Below, in pieces: positions 32,096 through 39,855 of a DNA stretch of 39,855 nucleotides; position 1 is the first letter of the stretch; every line of letters begins with the position of its first letter. The notes beneath the pieces are model-generated. The model did no database searches and was not told the origin of the DNA. It saw nothing but the letters and a program-made list of their open reading frames with translations. This DNA comes from an uncultured Armatimonadota bacterium. Its GTDB lineage: Bacteria; Armatimonadota; Fimbriimonadia; Fimbriimonadales; GBS-DC. The stretch lies in the NCBI GenBank assembly GCA_937139515.1, contig CAKZQI010000298.1, positions 1 to 39,855 on the forward strand. The letters are read 5' to 3'. A program made the translations under genes and the position numbers.

Positions 32096-33169
32096 CTAAC
32101 GCACCTTCTGCACCGAGCGCACCACCCAGCGGTTGCTCGGTGTGCCCATCTCCATAAAAATACCCACATCAATCAGGCTCACCAGCTTGATTTTGGCGGG
32201 GTCTAATTTGCCATCGCCTTTGCCCTTCGTGTCATCGGTGATGGTGAGGGCGTTCCAGAGGACTTGATAGCTCTCGGTTTTCTCCTCGCCCCCGATTTCG
32301 CTCGTCACTTGCCATCGCTCGCCATCCTCCTCTTCCACCACGAGCGCCAGCACGGTCATGTTGCGCACGGACAGGCTCACCTGAATCCCGCGCGTGCCTT
32401 TGAGGCTCCCGACAGGGATTGGCTTGAGAACGGCGAAGATGCCCGGGATAGGGCTATCGTATTCCACACGCATTGCGTTGCCTTCCTTGCGTATCTGCAC
32501 GCCCTGCGTGGGAATCCAAGTGAGGTAGTCGCGCTGAAAATCGTCAACGCTGTCGGGACGCTGGGGGCGTGGGGGAGCCTTGCTGAGGAACTCAAAATCG
32601 TCCAGCCAGAGCATCCGTGTGCCTTTTTGCTCGCCGAACAGGATTGCCACTTCGGGATTAGCGAAGAAGAGCGCACCCACATCCACAAACCCTATCCCCG
32701 CAACATCCTGCATATCCAGTTTGCCGTTTTGGCGGGGGCTATCTTCGGCGCGTTCAAAATCGCTCAGCGCCAGCGTGACCTGTTGCCACTGGTTCCCACC
32801 GACCCAGAAGGCGGCTTGCCAGCGCTCCTCGCTCTCTTCCGAGACGGCGAACGCCACAATCGTCGGTCGGCTGGTCTTAATCCAGAACCGAAAGCCCTCC
32901 GCCCATGGCTCGGCTTCCAAGCGTAGGATAACATTCAACACATCCTTGCCTGCGATGTAGGTGTACTGGAGCGCCTGTTTGCCACTTTTGACATCAACGG
33001 CGTTGGTGGTCAGCTCCAGCTTGCCATCTGCCCCAGGTAGCACGAACCAGCCGTGGTCGCTCTTTTCAAAATCAATCACCGAACGGGGGTCTTGCTGGGC
33101 GTTTCCGATGCTCTCTCCGAGAGCCATCCACCCCAGCGTCATCAGTCCCAACAGCGCGTAGGCTCGCAT
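32096..33169 (-). CDS. Secreted protein with two carbohydrate-binding-like (jelly-roll) domains
   Basis: A 357-residue protein. It starts with a signal peptide (RAYALLGLMTLGWMALGESIGNAQQ) and contains two copies of a beta-rich module of about 150 residues, each resembling CBM11/galactose-binding-like domains (SVIDFEKSDHGWFVLPG and DSVDDFQRDYLTWIPTQG at their starts; NGKLDMQDVAGIGFVDVGALFF and DGKLDPAKIKLVSLIDVGIFM near their ends). The internal repeat suggests an old duplication. The start is the ATG at 33169 with GGAGG 7 nt upstream. It is the first gene of the sigma operon. A role as sensor or as the output protein is equally possible; no catalytic domain is present. Confidence 0.82.
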   Translation of the reverse strand: MRAYALLGLMTLGWMALGESIGNAQQDPRSVIDFEKSDHGWFVLPGADGKLELTTNAVDVKSGKQALQYTYIAGKDVLNVILRLEAEPWAEGFRFWIKTSRPTIVAFAVSEESEERWQAAFWVGGNQWQQVTLALSDFERAEDSPRQNGKLDMQDVAGIGFVDVGALFFANPEVAILFGEQKGTRMLWLDDFEFLSKAPPRPQRPDSVDDFQRDYLTWIPTQGVQIRKEGNAMRVEYDSPIPGIFAVLKPIPVGSLKGTRGIQVSLSVRNMTVLALVVEEEDGERWQVTSEIGGEEKTESYQVLWNALTITDDTKGKGDGKLDPAKIKLVSLIDVGIFMEMGTPSNRWVVRSVQKVR

Positions 33170-33183
33170 TTTTGCCTCCACTA

Positions 33184-33189
33184 AGTCTA
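33184..33189 (-). promoter_or_regulatory. Candidate -10 box of the sigma operon
   Basis: Minus-strand TAGACT lies 14 nt before the ATG at 33169. A TTGAAA/GAAAC-like stretch lies about 20 nt upstream of it; spacing is not ideal, so both housekeeping and ECF recognition remain open. Confidence 0.3.
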
Positions 33190-33293
33190 CACAGGTGGTG
33201 GGTGTGGGGTTTCAAAAGAGTGGGGAGTTTTGAGAATGTTGACCTTGGGCGGGATACCCCATCCGCCTTTTGGTTTCCTTGTCCGTCAGCGGG

Positions 33294-33299
33294 TACACT
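33294..33299 (+). promoter_or_regulatory. -10 box of trxB (leaderless geometry)
   Basis: GG-TACACT ends 8 nt before the trxB ATG at 33308. Confidence 0.5.
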
Positions 33300-33307
33300 T
33301 TAGGCGT

Positions 33308-34252
33308 ATGGAAGCACTCAACAGCGTGGAGAAGCTCATTATCATCGGCTCAGGTCCTGCAGGCTACACCGCCGCACTGTACGCTGCGCGGGCGAGTTTA
33401 GAACCTCTGTTGTTCGCAGGCGTGCAACCCGGCGGGCAACTGATGATTACGACCGATGTGGAGAACTATCCCGGCTTCCCTGAGGGCATTCAGGGACCCG
33501 AGATGATGGAACTGTTCCGCCAACAGGCAGAACGGTTCGGGACGCGGATTTTGTATGAAACAATTACTCAAGTGGACTTCAGCCAGCGCCCGTTCACGGT
33601 CTACAGCGATGTGGGCAAGGCGTATCAGGCGTATGCAGTGATTGTGGCGACGGGCGCGTCGGCTAAATGGCTCGGCTTGGAATCGGAAGCACGCCTGCAA
33701 GGGCGTGGGGTCTCTGCCTGCGCCACCTGCGACGGCTTCTTCTTCCGTGGCAAGCGCGTGATTGTCGTGGGCGGAGGCGATACCGCGATGGAAGAGGCAA
33801 TCTACCTCACCAACCACTGCGAAAAGGTCTATGTGGTGCATCGGCGCGACGAACTCCGCGCTTCCAAGATTATGCAAGACCGTGCCTTCCGCAACCCCAA
33901 GATAGAGTTTATCTGGAACACTGTGGTGCGCGACATCCACGACCCTAACTTAGGCAAGGTGGTCGGTGTGCGCCTGCACAACCTAAAGACCGACGAGGAG
34001 TACGACTTCCCCATCGATGGCGTGTTCATCGCCATCGGACACCAACCCAACACCCAGATTTTTCAAGGCATTCTGGAGATGGATGAGCAAGGCTACCTCA
34101 TCACGCACAACGGCACCTACACCAACATTGAGGGGGTGTTCGCTTGCGGGGATGTGATGGACAAGGTCTACCGTCAGGCAGTCACTGCCGCAGGCACGGG
34201 GTGTATGGCAGCGATCGACGCGGAGCGATGGCTGGCTCTCCATTTCCACTAA
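33308..34252 (+). CDS. trxB: Thioredoxin reductase (NADPH, low molecular weight type)
   Basis: A 314-residue flavoprotein. The FAD site IIGSGPAGYTAALYAARASLEPLLF is at the N terminus, the redox motif C138-A-T-C141 (VSACATCDGFFF) and the NADPH site VVGGGDTAMEEAIYLT follow, and the C-terminal FACGDVMDKVYRQAVTAAGTGCMAA closes the FAD domain. It keeps thioredoxin reduced. The upstream in-frame extension to 33230 is rejected since the -10 box lies immediately before the ATG at 33308. Confidence 0.97.
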   Translation: MEALNSVEKLIIIGSGPAGYTAALYAARASLEPLLFAGVQPGGQLMITTDVENYPGFPEGIQGPEMMELFRQQAERFGTRILYETITQVDFSQRPFTVYSDVGKAYQAYAVIVATGASAKWLGLESEARLQGRGVSACATCDGFFFRGKRVIVVGGGDTAMEEAIYLTNHCEKVYVVHRRDELRASKIMQDRAFRNPKIEFIWNTVVRDIHDPNLGKVVGVRLHNLKTDEEYDFPIDGVFIAIGHQPNTQIFQGILEMDEQGYLITHNGTYTNIEGVFACGDVMDKVYRQAVTAAGTGCMAAIDAERWLALHFH

Positions 34253-34266
34253 GAGGTGAACAAACT

Positions 34267-34878
34267 ATGCGACGACTCGCCGTTGTTGGGATTATTATCA
34301 GCCTTTTGATGTTCGCAGTGGCACAGCAGGCACAGCAACCCGACCAGCAACCGAAACAGCCTGCTGGAAACGCCTCCAACAACCAGTCTCCTGCTGGGGG
34401 TACGCCCCCGCCTCAATTCCCAGTGCCCAAGCGTCCAGGGGTGCTAAAAGCGGAGGGGCGCCCGCTCAGCTTCTTCGCACGCGGGGAGGGCACGCTCACC
34501 CTGCGCGGGCGCGGCTATGTGCTCATCAACGACCCGACGGGCAATCTCAAGATTGAGGTCTCTGGCTTCCAAGAGGTCAAGGAACTCCCGCGCAATGTGC
34601 GCCTCCAAGCCCCGATGAACCAGCGTATCCGAGTGTTTCAAGGGCAGGGCACAATTACGGTGCGGGGCAAGTTCGATTCGGTGCGCGCCGTCCTGCGTCA
34701 AGGCACCGTAGATTTCAAGGGCATCGCTGCTTTCAACATAGGCGGTTCAGGCAAGGCGCTTTTGGATGGCGTAGAGCGTCAGCTCTTCCCGACCAGCACC
34801 TTCACCCTGCTGGTGCCTGAACCGAATTGGCAACAACAGCAGGAGGATGTGAAACCCGCGCCGAATCCACGCGATTAG
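34267..34878 (+). CDS. Predicted secreted protein of unknown function
   Basis: A 203-residue protein that I do not recognise. MRRLAVVGIIISLLMFAVAQQ is a signal peptide, then comes a Gln/Pro-rich linker, and a beta-rich domain with GEGTLTLRGRGYVLINDPTGNLKIEVSG and GQGTITVRGKFDSVRAVLRQGTVDFKGIAA, two strands repeating a Gly-rich motif. The region resembles beta-solenoid/adhesin-like domains only loosely. The start has GAGGTGA 7 nt upstream, 14 bp after trxB; sbcC starts 6 bp after its stop. Confidence 0.8.
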   Translation: MRRLAVVGIIISLLMFAVAQQAQQPDQQPKQPAGNASNNQSPAGGTPPPQFPVPKRPGVLKAEGRPLSFFARGEGTLTLRGRGYVLINDPTGNLKIEVSGFQEVKELPRNVRLQAPMNQRIRVFQGQGTITVRGKFDSVRAVLRQGTVDFKGIAAFNIGGSGKALLDGVERQLFPTSTFTLLVPEPNWQQQQEDVKPAPNPRD

Positions 34879-34884
34879 TAAACA

Positions 34885-37707
34885 ATGCGCCTACAATCGC
34901 TGGAACTGGAGAACTTTCGGCAGTATGCCCATGCCCGAGTCCAATTAGATACGGGCATCACAGCGATTGTGGGCGCCAACGGAGCGGGCAAAAGCACGCT
35001 CGTAGAGGCTATTTTGTGGGCGCTGTACGGCGCGCGGGTCGTGCGTGAGGGGGCTAAAACGCTCCGTTTCCACTGGTCTCAAGGCGGCACGAAGGTTCAA
35101 GTCAAGTTGGAGTTCAGCTTGGGCAACCAATCCTATCGTGTAGAACGCACGCCCACCGATGCACTGTTGGCTCACCTTCAGGGAGCGAGTTGGGTCTCCA
35201 TCGCACGGGGCACCGCGCCCGTCAACCTCTCCATCCAGCAACTGTTGGGGATGGACGAACGCCAGTTCCAAACCAGCTTCTGCGCCCGACAGAAGGAACT
35301 GGAGTTTATGCGCTATCAACCCCAACGCCGACGCGAAGAAATCAGCAAAATGCTCGGCTACGAACGGGTGAGCAAGGCATACGACCTCATCACCAACGAT
35401 ACCCGCCAGCTGAACGCCCGCGTGGACGGCTTGAAACAAGGCATCGGAGACCCCCAAATCTTTGAACAGCAAATCGAGCAGACCGAACGCACAATAGAGA
35501 GCCTCCAAAAGGAAACGACCCAGCTGGAGCAACTTCTGAGCCAGCATAAGCAAGCACTGGAACAAGCCCGCGAGGAATGTGTCCAGCACGAGCAGAAACG
35601 CCAATCCTATCAAGAACTCACCAAGACCAAACAGGTGCTGGAGGCACGCCTGAGCGAAATCGAACGCCGATTGGAAGAGCAACGCAAAGAGTGGGACGAG
35701 GTACAACAAGCGAAAGAGCGACACAAAGCCATCAAAGACAATGTGGAGCGTTATTCCCACCTCGTCAAGGAGCTGCGCCAGTTAGACCAGCTCGCTCAAT
35801 CGGAACGGGAACGCACTCGGCTCACCACCCAAATCGATACCGCCCTCCAACAGGCAAATCAGGTGCAACAAAAACTCGACGCGCTCCAGCAGAAGCGGGA
35901 AGAGTACGAGGCGCTCCAGCCTGAGTTGAAGCGCGTGCAGTCTCTGGAGCGGGATTTAGCCGAGATTCGGAAAGCGGGTCAGCAGGCGGGTCGCCGTGCC
36001 CAGCTTGCTGAGCGGTATCAGCAACTGCTTCAGCGTATTCAAGAGCTGGATAGGGTAGCGGAACAACTCGCTCAAACCGAAACGCAGCTTACCCAACAGC
36101 GTCAAGACCTCAAAACGCATCAGCAGGTGATAGAAGCACAGAGCCAGCGGGTGCGCGAAGCACACGACGCATGGATGCACCAGCGTTCTGAGGCGCGGGC
36201 AGTGCTCCAATCGCTTCAGCGCGAGCACCACCAACAGAAGGAGCGCTACGACCAGCTTCAGGCGCTCGGTGCGGAGGGCACCTGCCCCACCTGTGGTCAG
36301 ACCCTCGGAGAGGGCTATCAGCAGGTGCTGGAGGAGCTGAACGCCGCGCTGAGAAACCTGCAAACACAAATCCAGCAAGCACGCCAGCAGGTAGAGGCGT
36401 TGGAAAAAGAGCCAGAGAGCCTCGTTGCCCTACGCAAGGAACTGGAACGGTTTCAGGAAGAGGGCAACCAACTGCGCACGCGTGAAGCCCAACTTGCCCA
36501 ACAGGTTAGCCAGCTTAAAACCCAACTGAGCCAGCGTTCGGATCTCCAAAAACAAGCCGAGCAGACCCAACGCGAGATAGCCTCCATCCCCGAATACGAC
36601 CCCGAACAGGAGCGCAAACTGCAAGCCCAACGGGACAGCTTAGAACCTATCGTTCAGCAAGCGCGCACGCTGGAGATAGAACTGCGTGAGGCGCCGAAAC
36701 TGGAGAGTGAACTGAAGCAAATCCAAGCCCAAATCGCCCGACTCCAACGCCAGCTAAACGAGCTCCCTCAAGGCTACGACCCCGTCCTGCACAAGCAGAC
36801 CCGCCAAGAGGTGGAGGCGCTTACCCCGTTTTATGAAGAGTACAACCAGCTGGTGCCCATCCTGAAAAAGAAGGATAGCCTGTGCGCTCAAATCAAAGCG
36901 ACACGCGCCGAACAAGAGGAGCAAAAACGCCAGCTGGAACAGACCGAGGAACAAATCGCCCAGCTCGGCTACGACGAGCCAGCCTACCTGCGGGCACTTC
37001 AAGCTTATCAAGTCGCAGAACAGCAGTACAAGCAGACCGAGCAACGCTACACCGACCTGAAATCCCAAATAGAGGCGCAGAGTCGGCTTCTCCAAACGCT
37101 TCAGGAAAATCTTAATCAGATTCGTGCACGCCAGCAGGAACTTCAGGAGGCGCAGAAGGCGCTGAACCTGCACCAGGTGACGCGTCAAGCCCTGCAGGAT
37201 TTCCGTTCGGAACTCAACACCCGCCTTCAGCCTCTGCTCTCCAGCTATGCTACCGAGTTTCTCACTGCGCTCACCAACGGGCGCTACACCGAGTTGGAAC
37301 TCAACGAGGATTTTGAGTTCTTCATCAAGGATGAGGGCATCCGCAAGGAAGTGATTTCGGGCGGTGAGGAAGATATTGTCAACCTGAGCATGCGCCTTGC
37401 GCTGGCGCGACTCATCACCGAGCGCGCGGGGCAACCGCTGTCGCTCCTCATCTTAGACGAGGTGTTCGGCTCATTGGATACGGACCGTCGCCGAAGCGTG
37501 ATGAACCTGCTCAATAGCCTGCGCGACTGGTTTGAGCAGATTTTGGTCATCTCGCATATTGAGGAAATCAACGATTCGGCAGACCGATGTTTGTATGTGG
37601 TGCGCGATGAGCGCACGCGTGCCAGCACGGTGATGGAACGGCTCGCTGCCGATGCTGAGGGCCTTATGGAGCAGCTGCTCGCTGAGGACCCCAGCGAGGC
37701 AGTCTAA
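34885..37707 (+). CDS. sbcC: SbcC/Rad50-type SMC-like ATPase
   Basis: A 940-residue ATPase. The Walker A motif G30-A-N-G-A-G-K-S-T is followed by two very long coiled-coil arms rich in Gln, Glu and Leu, with the zinc-hook CPTC (Cys467, Cys470) near the middle, then the signature EVISGGEEDIVNLSMRLALARL, Walker B PLSLLILDEVFGSLD and the D-loop. With SbcD nuclease the complex opens hairpins and processes DNA ends. No sbcD gene is adjacent; in most bacteria it lies directly upstream. The start is ATG 34885, 6 bp after the preceding gene, without a strong ribosome-binding site. Confidence 0.94.
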   Translation: MRLQSLELENFRQYAHARVQLDTGITAIVGANGAGKSTLVEAILWALYGARVVREGAKTLRFHWSQGGTKVQVKLEFSLGNQSYRVERTPTDALLAHLQGASWVSIARGTAPVNLSIQQLLGMDERQFQTSFCARQKELEFMRYQPQRRREEISKMLGYERVSKAYDLITNDTRQLNARVDGLKQGIGDPQIFEQQIEQTERTIESLQKETTQLEQLLSQHKQALEQAREECVQHEQKRQSYQELTKTKQVLEARLSEIERRLEEQRKEWDEVQQAKERHKAIKDNVERYSHLVKELRQLDQLAQSERERTRLTTQIDTALQQANQVQQKLDALQQKREEYEALQPELKRVQSLERDLAEIRKAGQQAGRRAQLAERYQQLLQRIQELDRVAEQLAQTETQLTQQRQDLKTHQQVIEAQSQRVREAHDAWMHQRSEARAVLQSLQREHHQQKERYDQLQALGAEGTCPTCGQTLGEGYQQVLEELNAALRNLQTQIQQARQQVEALEKEPESLVALRKELERFQEEGNQLRTREAQLAQQVSQLKTQLSQRSDLQKQAEQTQREIASIPEYDPEQERKLQAQRDSLEPIVQQARTLEIELREAPKLESELKQIQAQIARLQRQLNELPQGYDPVLHKQTRQEVEALTPFYEEYNQLVPILKKKDSLCAQIKATRAEQEEQKRQLEQTEEQIAQLGYDEPAYLRALQAYQVAEQQYKQTEQRYTDLKSQIEAQSRLLQTLQENLNQIRARQQELQEAQKALNLHQVTRQALQDFRSELNTRLQPLLSSYATEFLTALTNGRYTELELNEDFEFFIKDEGIRKEVISGGEEDIVNLSMRLALARLITERAGQPLSLLILDEVFGSLDTDRRRSVMNLLNSLRDWFEQILVISHIEEINDSADRCLYVVRDERTRASTVMERLAADAEGLMEQLLAEDPSEAV

Positions 37708-37724
37708 GCACAAGCGCCTCCCCT

Positions 37725-39013
<1,289 letters not shown>

Positions 39014-39072
39014 CCGCCCCTACGCAACTTACTCCCGTAAGAAGGAGTCTAACCAAGCGCAGGAGGATCGAT

Positions 39073-39150
39073 GTGAAGATTGACGAGCACCTGTGGAATA
39101 TACCCTATGCGGGCGGCAAAAACTCAAGGAACGAGGTGGCAAAACAATGA
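39073..39150 (+). CDS. Small 25-codon ORF translationally coupled to the LuxR-type gene
   Basis: A perfect AGGAGG (39061-39066) lies 6 nt upstream of a GTG at 39073, which opens a 25-codon frame ending in TGA at 39148-39150. That stop overlaps the ATG of the next gene (ATGA, 39147-39150). The peptide starts MKIDEHLWNIPYAGG and ends NEVAKQ. An ATG at 39071, out of frame, is followed directly by TGA. The ribosome-binding site quality and exact coupling suggest real translation; no homologue is recognised, so it may act as a leader peptide or a small protein. Confidence 0.45.
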   Translation: MKIDEHLWNIPYAGGKNSRNEVAKQ

Positions 39151-39407
39151 GCCAAAGGGATTGGCAAACGCGCAGTAAGCCCGTTCGGCTAACGAAGCGC
39201 GAGATTGAGGTGCTGAGCCTGATTGCACAGGGACGCTCGTCACAGGAAGTGGCGGACACGCTCTTCGTGAGCAAACGCACGGTGGACTTCCATTTAGCCA
39301 ACATCTACGAGAAGCTCAATGTGAACAATCGGGTGAAAGCCTTCCGACGCGCAGCACAGATGGGGCTGATACCGGTCGAAGCCTTCTTCGGCGAAGTCGC
39401 AGACTAA
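39147..39407 (+). CDS. Small LuxR/GerE-type helix-turn-helix regulator
   Basis: An 86-residue protein consisting almost only of the LuxR DNA-binding domain: LTKREIEVLSLIAQGRSSQEVADTLFVSKRTVDFHLANIYEKLNVNNRVKAFRRAAQMGLI. No receiver or ligand domain is present, as in GerE-like stand-alone regulators. The start at ATG 39147 has GAGGTGG 7 nt upstream and overlaps the stop of the 25-codon frame. The longer frame to 39093 (GTG) runs through that small frame. A hairpin terminator follows. Confidence 0.9.
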   Translation: MSQRDWQTRSKPVRLTKREIEVLSLIAQGRSSQEVADTLFVSKRTVDFHLANIYEKLNVNNRVKAFRRAAQMGLIPVEAFFGEVAD

Positions 39408-39415
39408 GGCTCAGG

Positions 39416-39437
39416 GGGGCAGGGGTCATCCTGCCCC
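39416..39437 (+). terminator. Intrinsic-type terminator after the LuxR gene
   Basis: GGGGCAGG pairs with CCTGCCCC (8 bp) around a 6-nt loop and is followed by a pyrimidine-rich tail (TTCTCCTGCTTCTG). The T content is moderate. Confidence 0.5.
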
Positions 39438-39555
39438 TTCTCCTGCTTCTGTTCCCTTCCTGAGATGTTCTCCTAGCTGACAACTTTGTTAAGTTCAAGT
39501 TTCAGAAACACCTGCCTACTTTCAGAAGCACTGACCAGAGAGGTTCGGCTCAACG

Positions 39556-39680
39556 CCAAAACCCCATCCTGTCACCCTGAGCGTCAGCGAAGGGTCTCTG
39601 CTTTGGATGCCACAGAGATTCTTCGCTGCGCTCAGAATGACAGAAAGGGGGTGTCAGAATGACAGCCCCCACCCTGTCAC
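39556..39680. repeat. CCCTGAGCGTCAGCGAAGGGTC-type dispersed repeat
   Basis: TGTCACCCTGAGCGTCAGCG followed by AAGGGTCTC and, after 18 nt, the opposing arm AGATTCTTCGCTGCGCTCAG/AATGACAG, then GTCAGAATGACAG. It is closely related to the arms at 11465 and 19378. A partial arm also closes the window at 39828-39855. The 39441-39550 stretch before it holds no gene. Confidence 0.65.
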
Positions 39681-39717
39681 CCTTAGCGTCGGTGAAGGGC
39701 CTGGGGTAATCCTTCAA

Positions 39718-39817
39718 CCTCACCCCCCTGTGTCCCCCCTCTCCGCAAGCAGAGAGGGGGGAAGTACACTGCTACTAAGCCCCCTCTCCGTTTACGGAGA
39801 GGGGGTCGGGGGTGAGG
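39718..39817. repeat. Nested cloverleaf-like palindrome (CCTCACCCCC ... GGGGGTGAGG)
   Basis: Outer arms CCTCACCCCC (39718-39727) and GGGGGTGAGG (39808-39817) enclose two inner hairpins: CCCCCCTCTC / GAGAGGGGGG (10 bp, 39734-39761) and CCCCCTCTCCG / CGGAGAGGGGG (11 bp around TTTA, 39780-39805). A truncated relative may lie at about 19275-19310. This layout resembles an interspersed repeat found in many GC-rich genomes; its function is unknown. Confidence 0.65.
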
Positions 39818-39855
39818 TCAATCAGGTTGCACCGAGATTCTTCGCTGCGCTCAGA

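Noticed and set aside
36754-37434. A 226-codon Leu/Val-rich minus-strand frame inside sbcC
   Set aside because: The hydrophobicity comes from reading Gln/Glu-rich coiled-coil codons on the opposite strand.
39071-39076. ATG-TGA minimal start-stop as a regulatory element
   Set aside because: The overlapping GTG frame with the right spacing to AGGAGG explains the site better.

Overview
The window is about 40 kb of a GC-rich (roughly 60 %) bacterial chromosome with dense, short operons on both strands, many 4-bp stop/start overlaps, no tRNA or rRNA, no CRISPR array and no complete insertion sequence. Gene content (a TPR-CHAT protein, a propeller plus toroid protein, an MFS-HEAT fusion, a lone FlhB, an ECF sigma operon, and several dispersed GC-rich palindromic repeats) suggests an environmental, perhaps thermophilic lineage such as Armatimonadota. 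This assignment is an impression from protein character and is tentative.

Layout. 1-4212: C-terminal part of a TPR-CHAT protein and a large propeller/toroid protein. 4216-6590: divergent rarA and phenylalanine hydroxylase. 6680-8975: two convergent glycosyltransferase genes whose 3' ends overlap. 9011-11174: panB, then anmK behind a structured 5' leader. 11175-11689: repeat-rich spacer. 11690-13622: a lone flhB, a flavin-reductase-like gene and a HIT gene. 13615-14355: a degenerate Y1-transposase-like domain fused to a sigma-70 region 4-like domain. 14492-16399: a cutinase/PETase-like hydrolase and a TIM-barrel isomerase. 16524-19261: aminotransferase, HD-domain gene and an MFS pseudogene split by a 188-bp MITE. 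19262-19712: repeats. 19713-26278: dinB-like, pgk, ridA, a catalytically altered aldehyde dehydrogenase, a lipoprotein and an MFS-HEAT protein. 26283-30500: mutS and a type II restriction-modification pair whose endonuclease gene looks frameshifted. 30577-33169: a four-gene operon of carbohydrate-binding-like protein, ECF sigma factor, zinc-finger anti-sigma factor and membrane protein. 33308-38999: trxB, a secreted protein, sbcC and obg. 39073-39407: a 25-codon ORF coupled to a small LuxR-type regulator, followed by palindromic repeats to the end of the window.

A striking general feature is promoter organisation. At least ten genes have a GG-TANNNT box ending only 6-9 nt before the start codon (rarA, both glycosyltransferases, panB, the flavin reductase, the aminotransferase, mutS, trxB, obg and possibly ridA), the geometry of leaderless transcription. 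The most unusual single items are the inactive-looking Y1 transposase/sigma-4 fusion, the MITE with a visible 9-bp target duplication, and several enzymes that have lost diagnostic residues (aldehyde dehydrogenase Cys to Ala; FlhB NPTH to NPVT).
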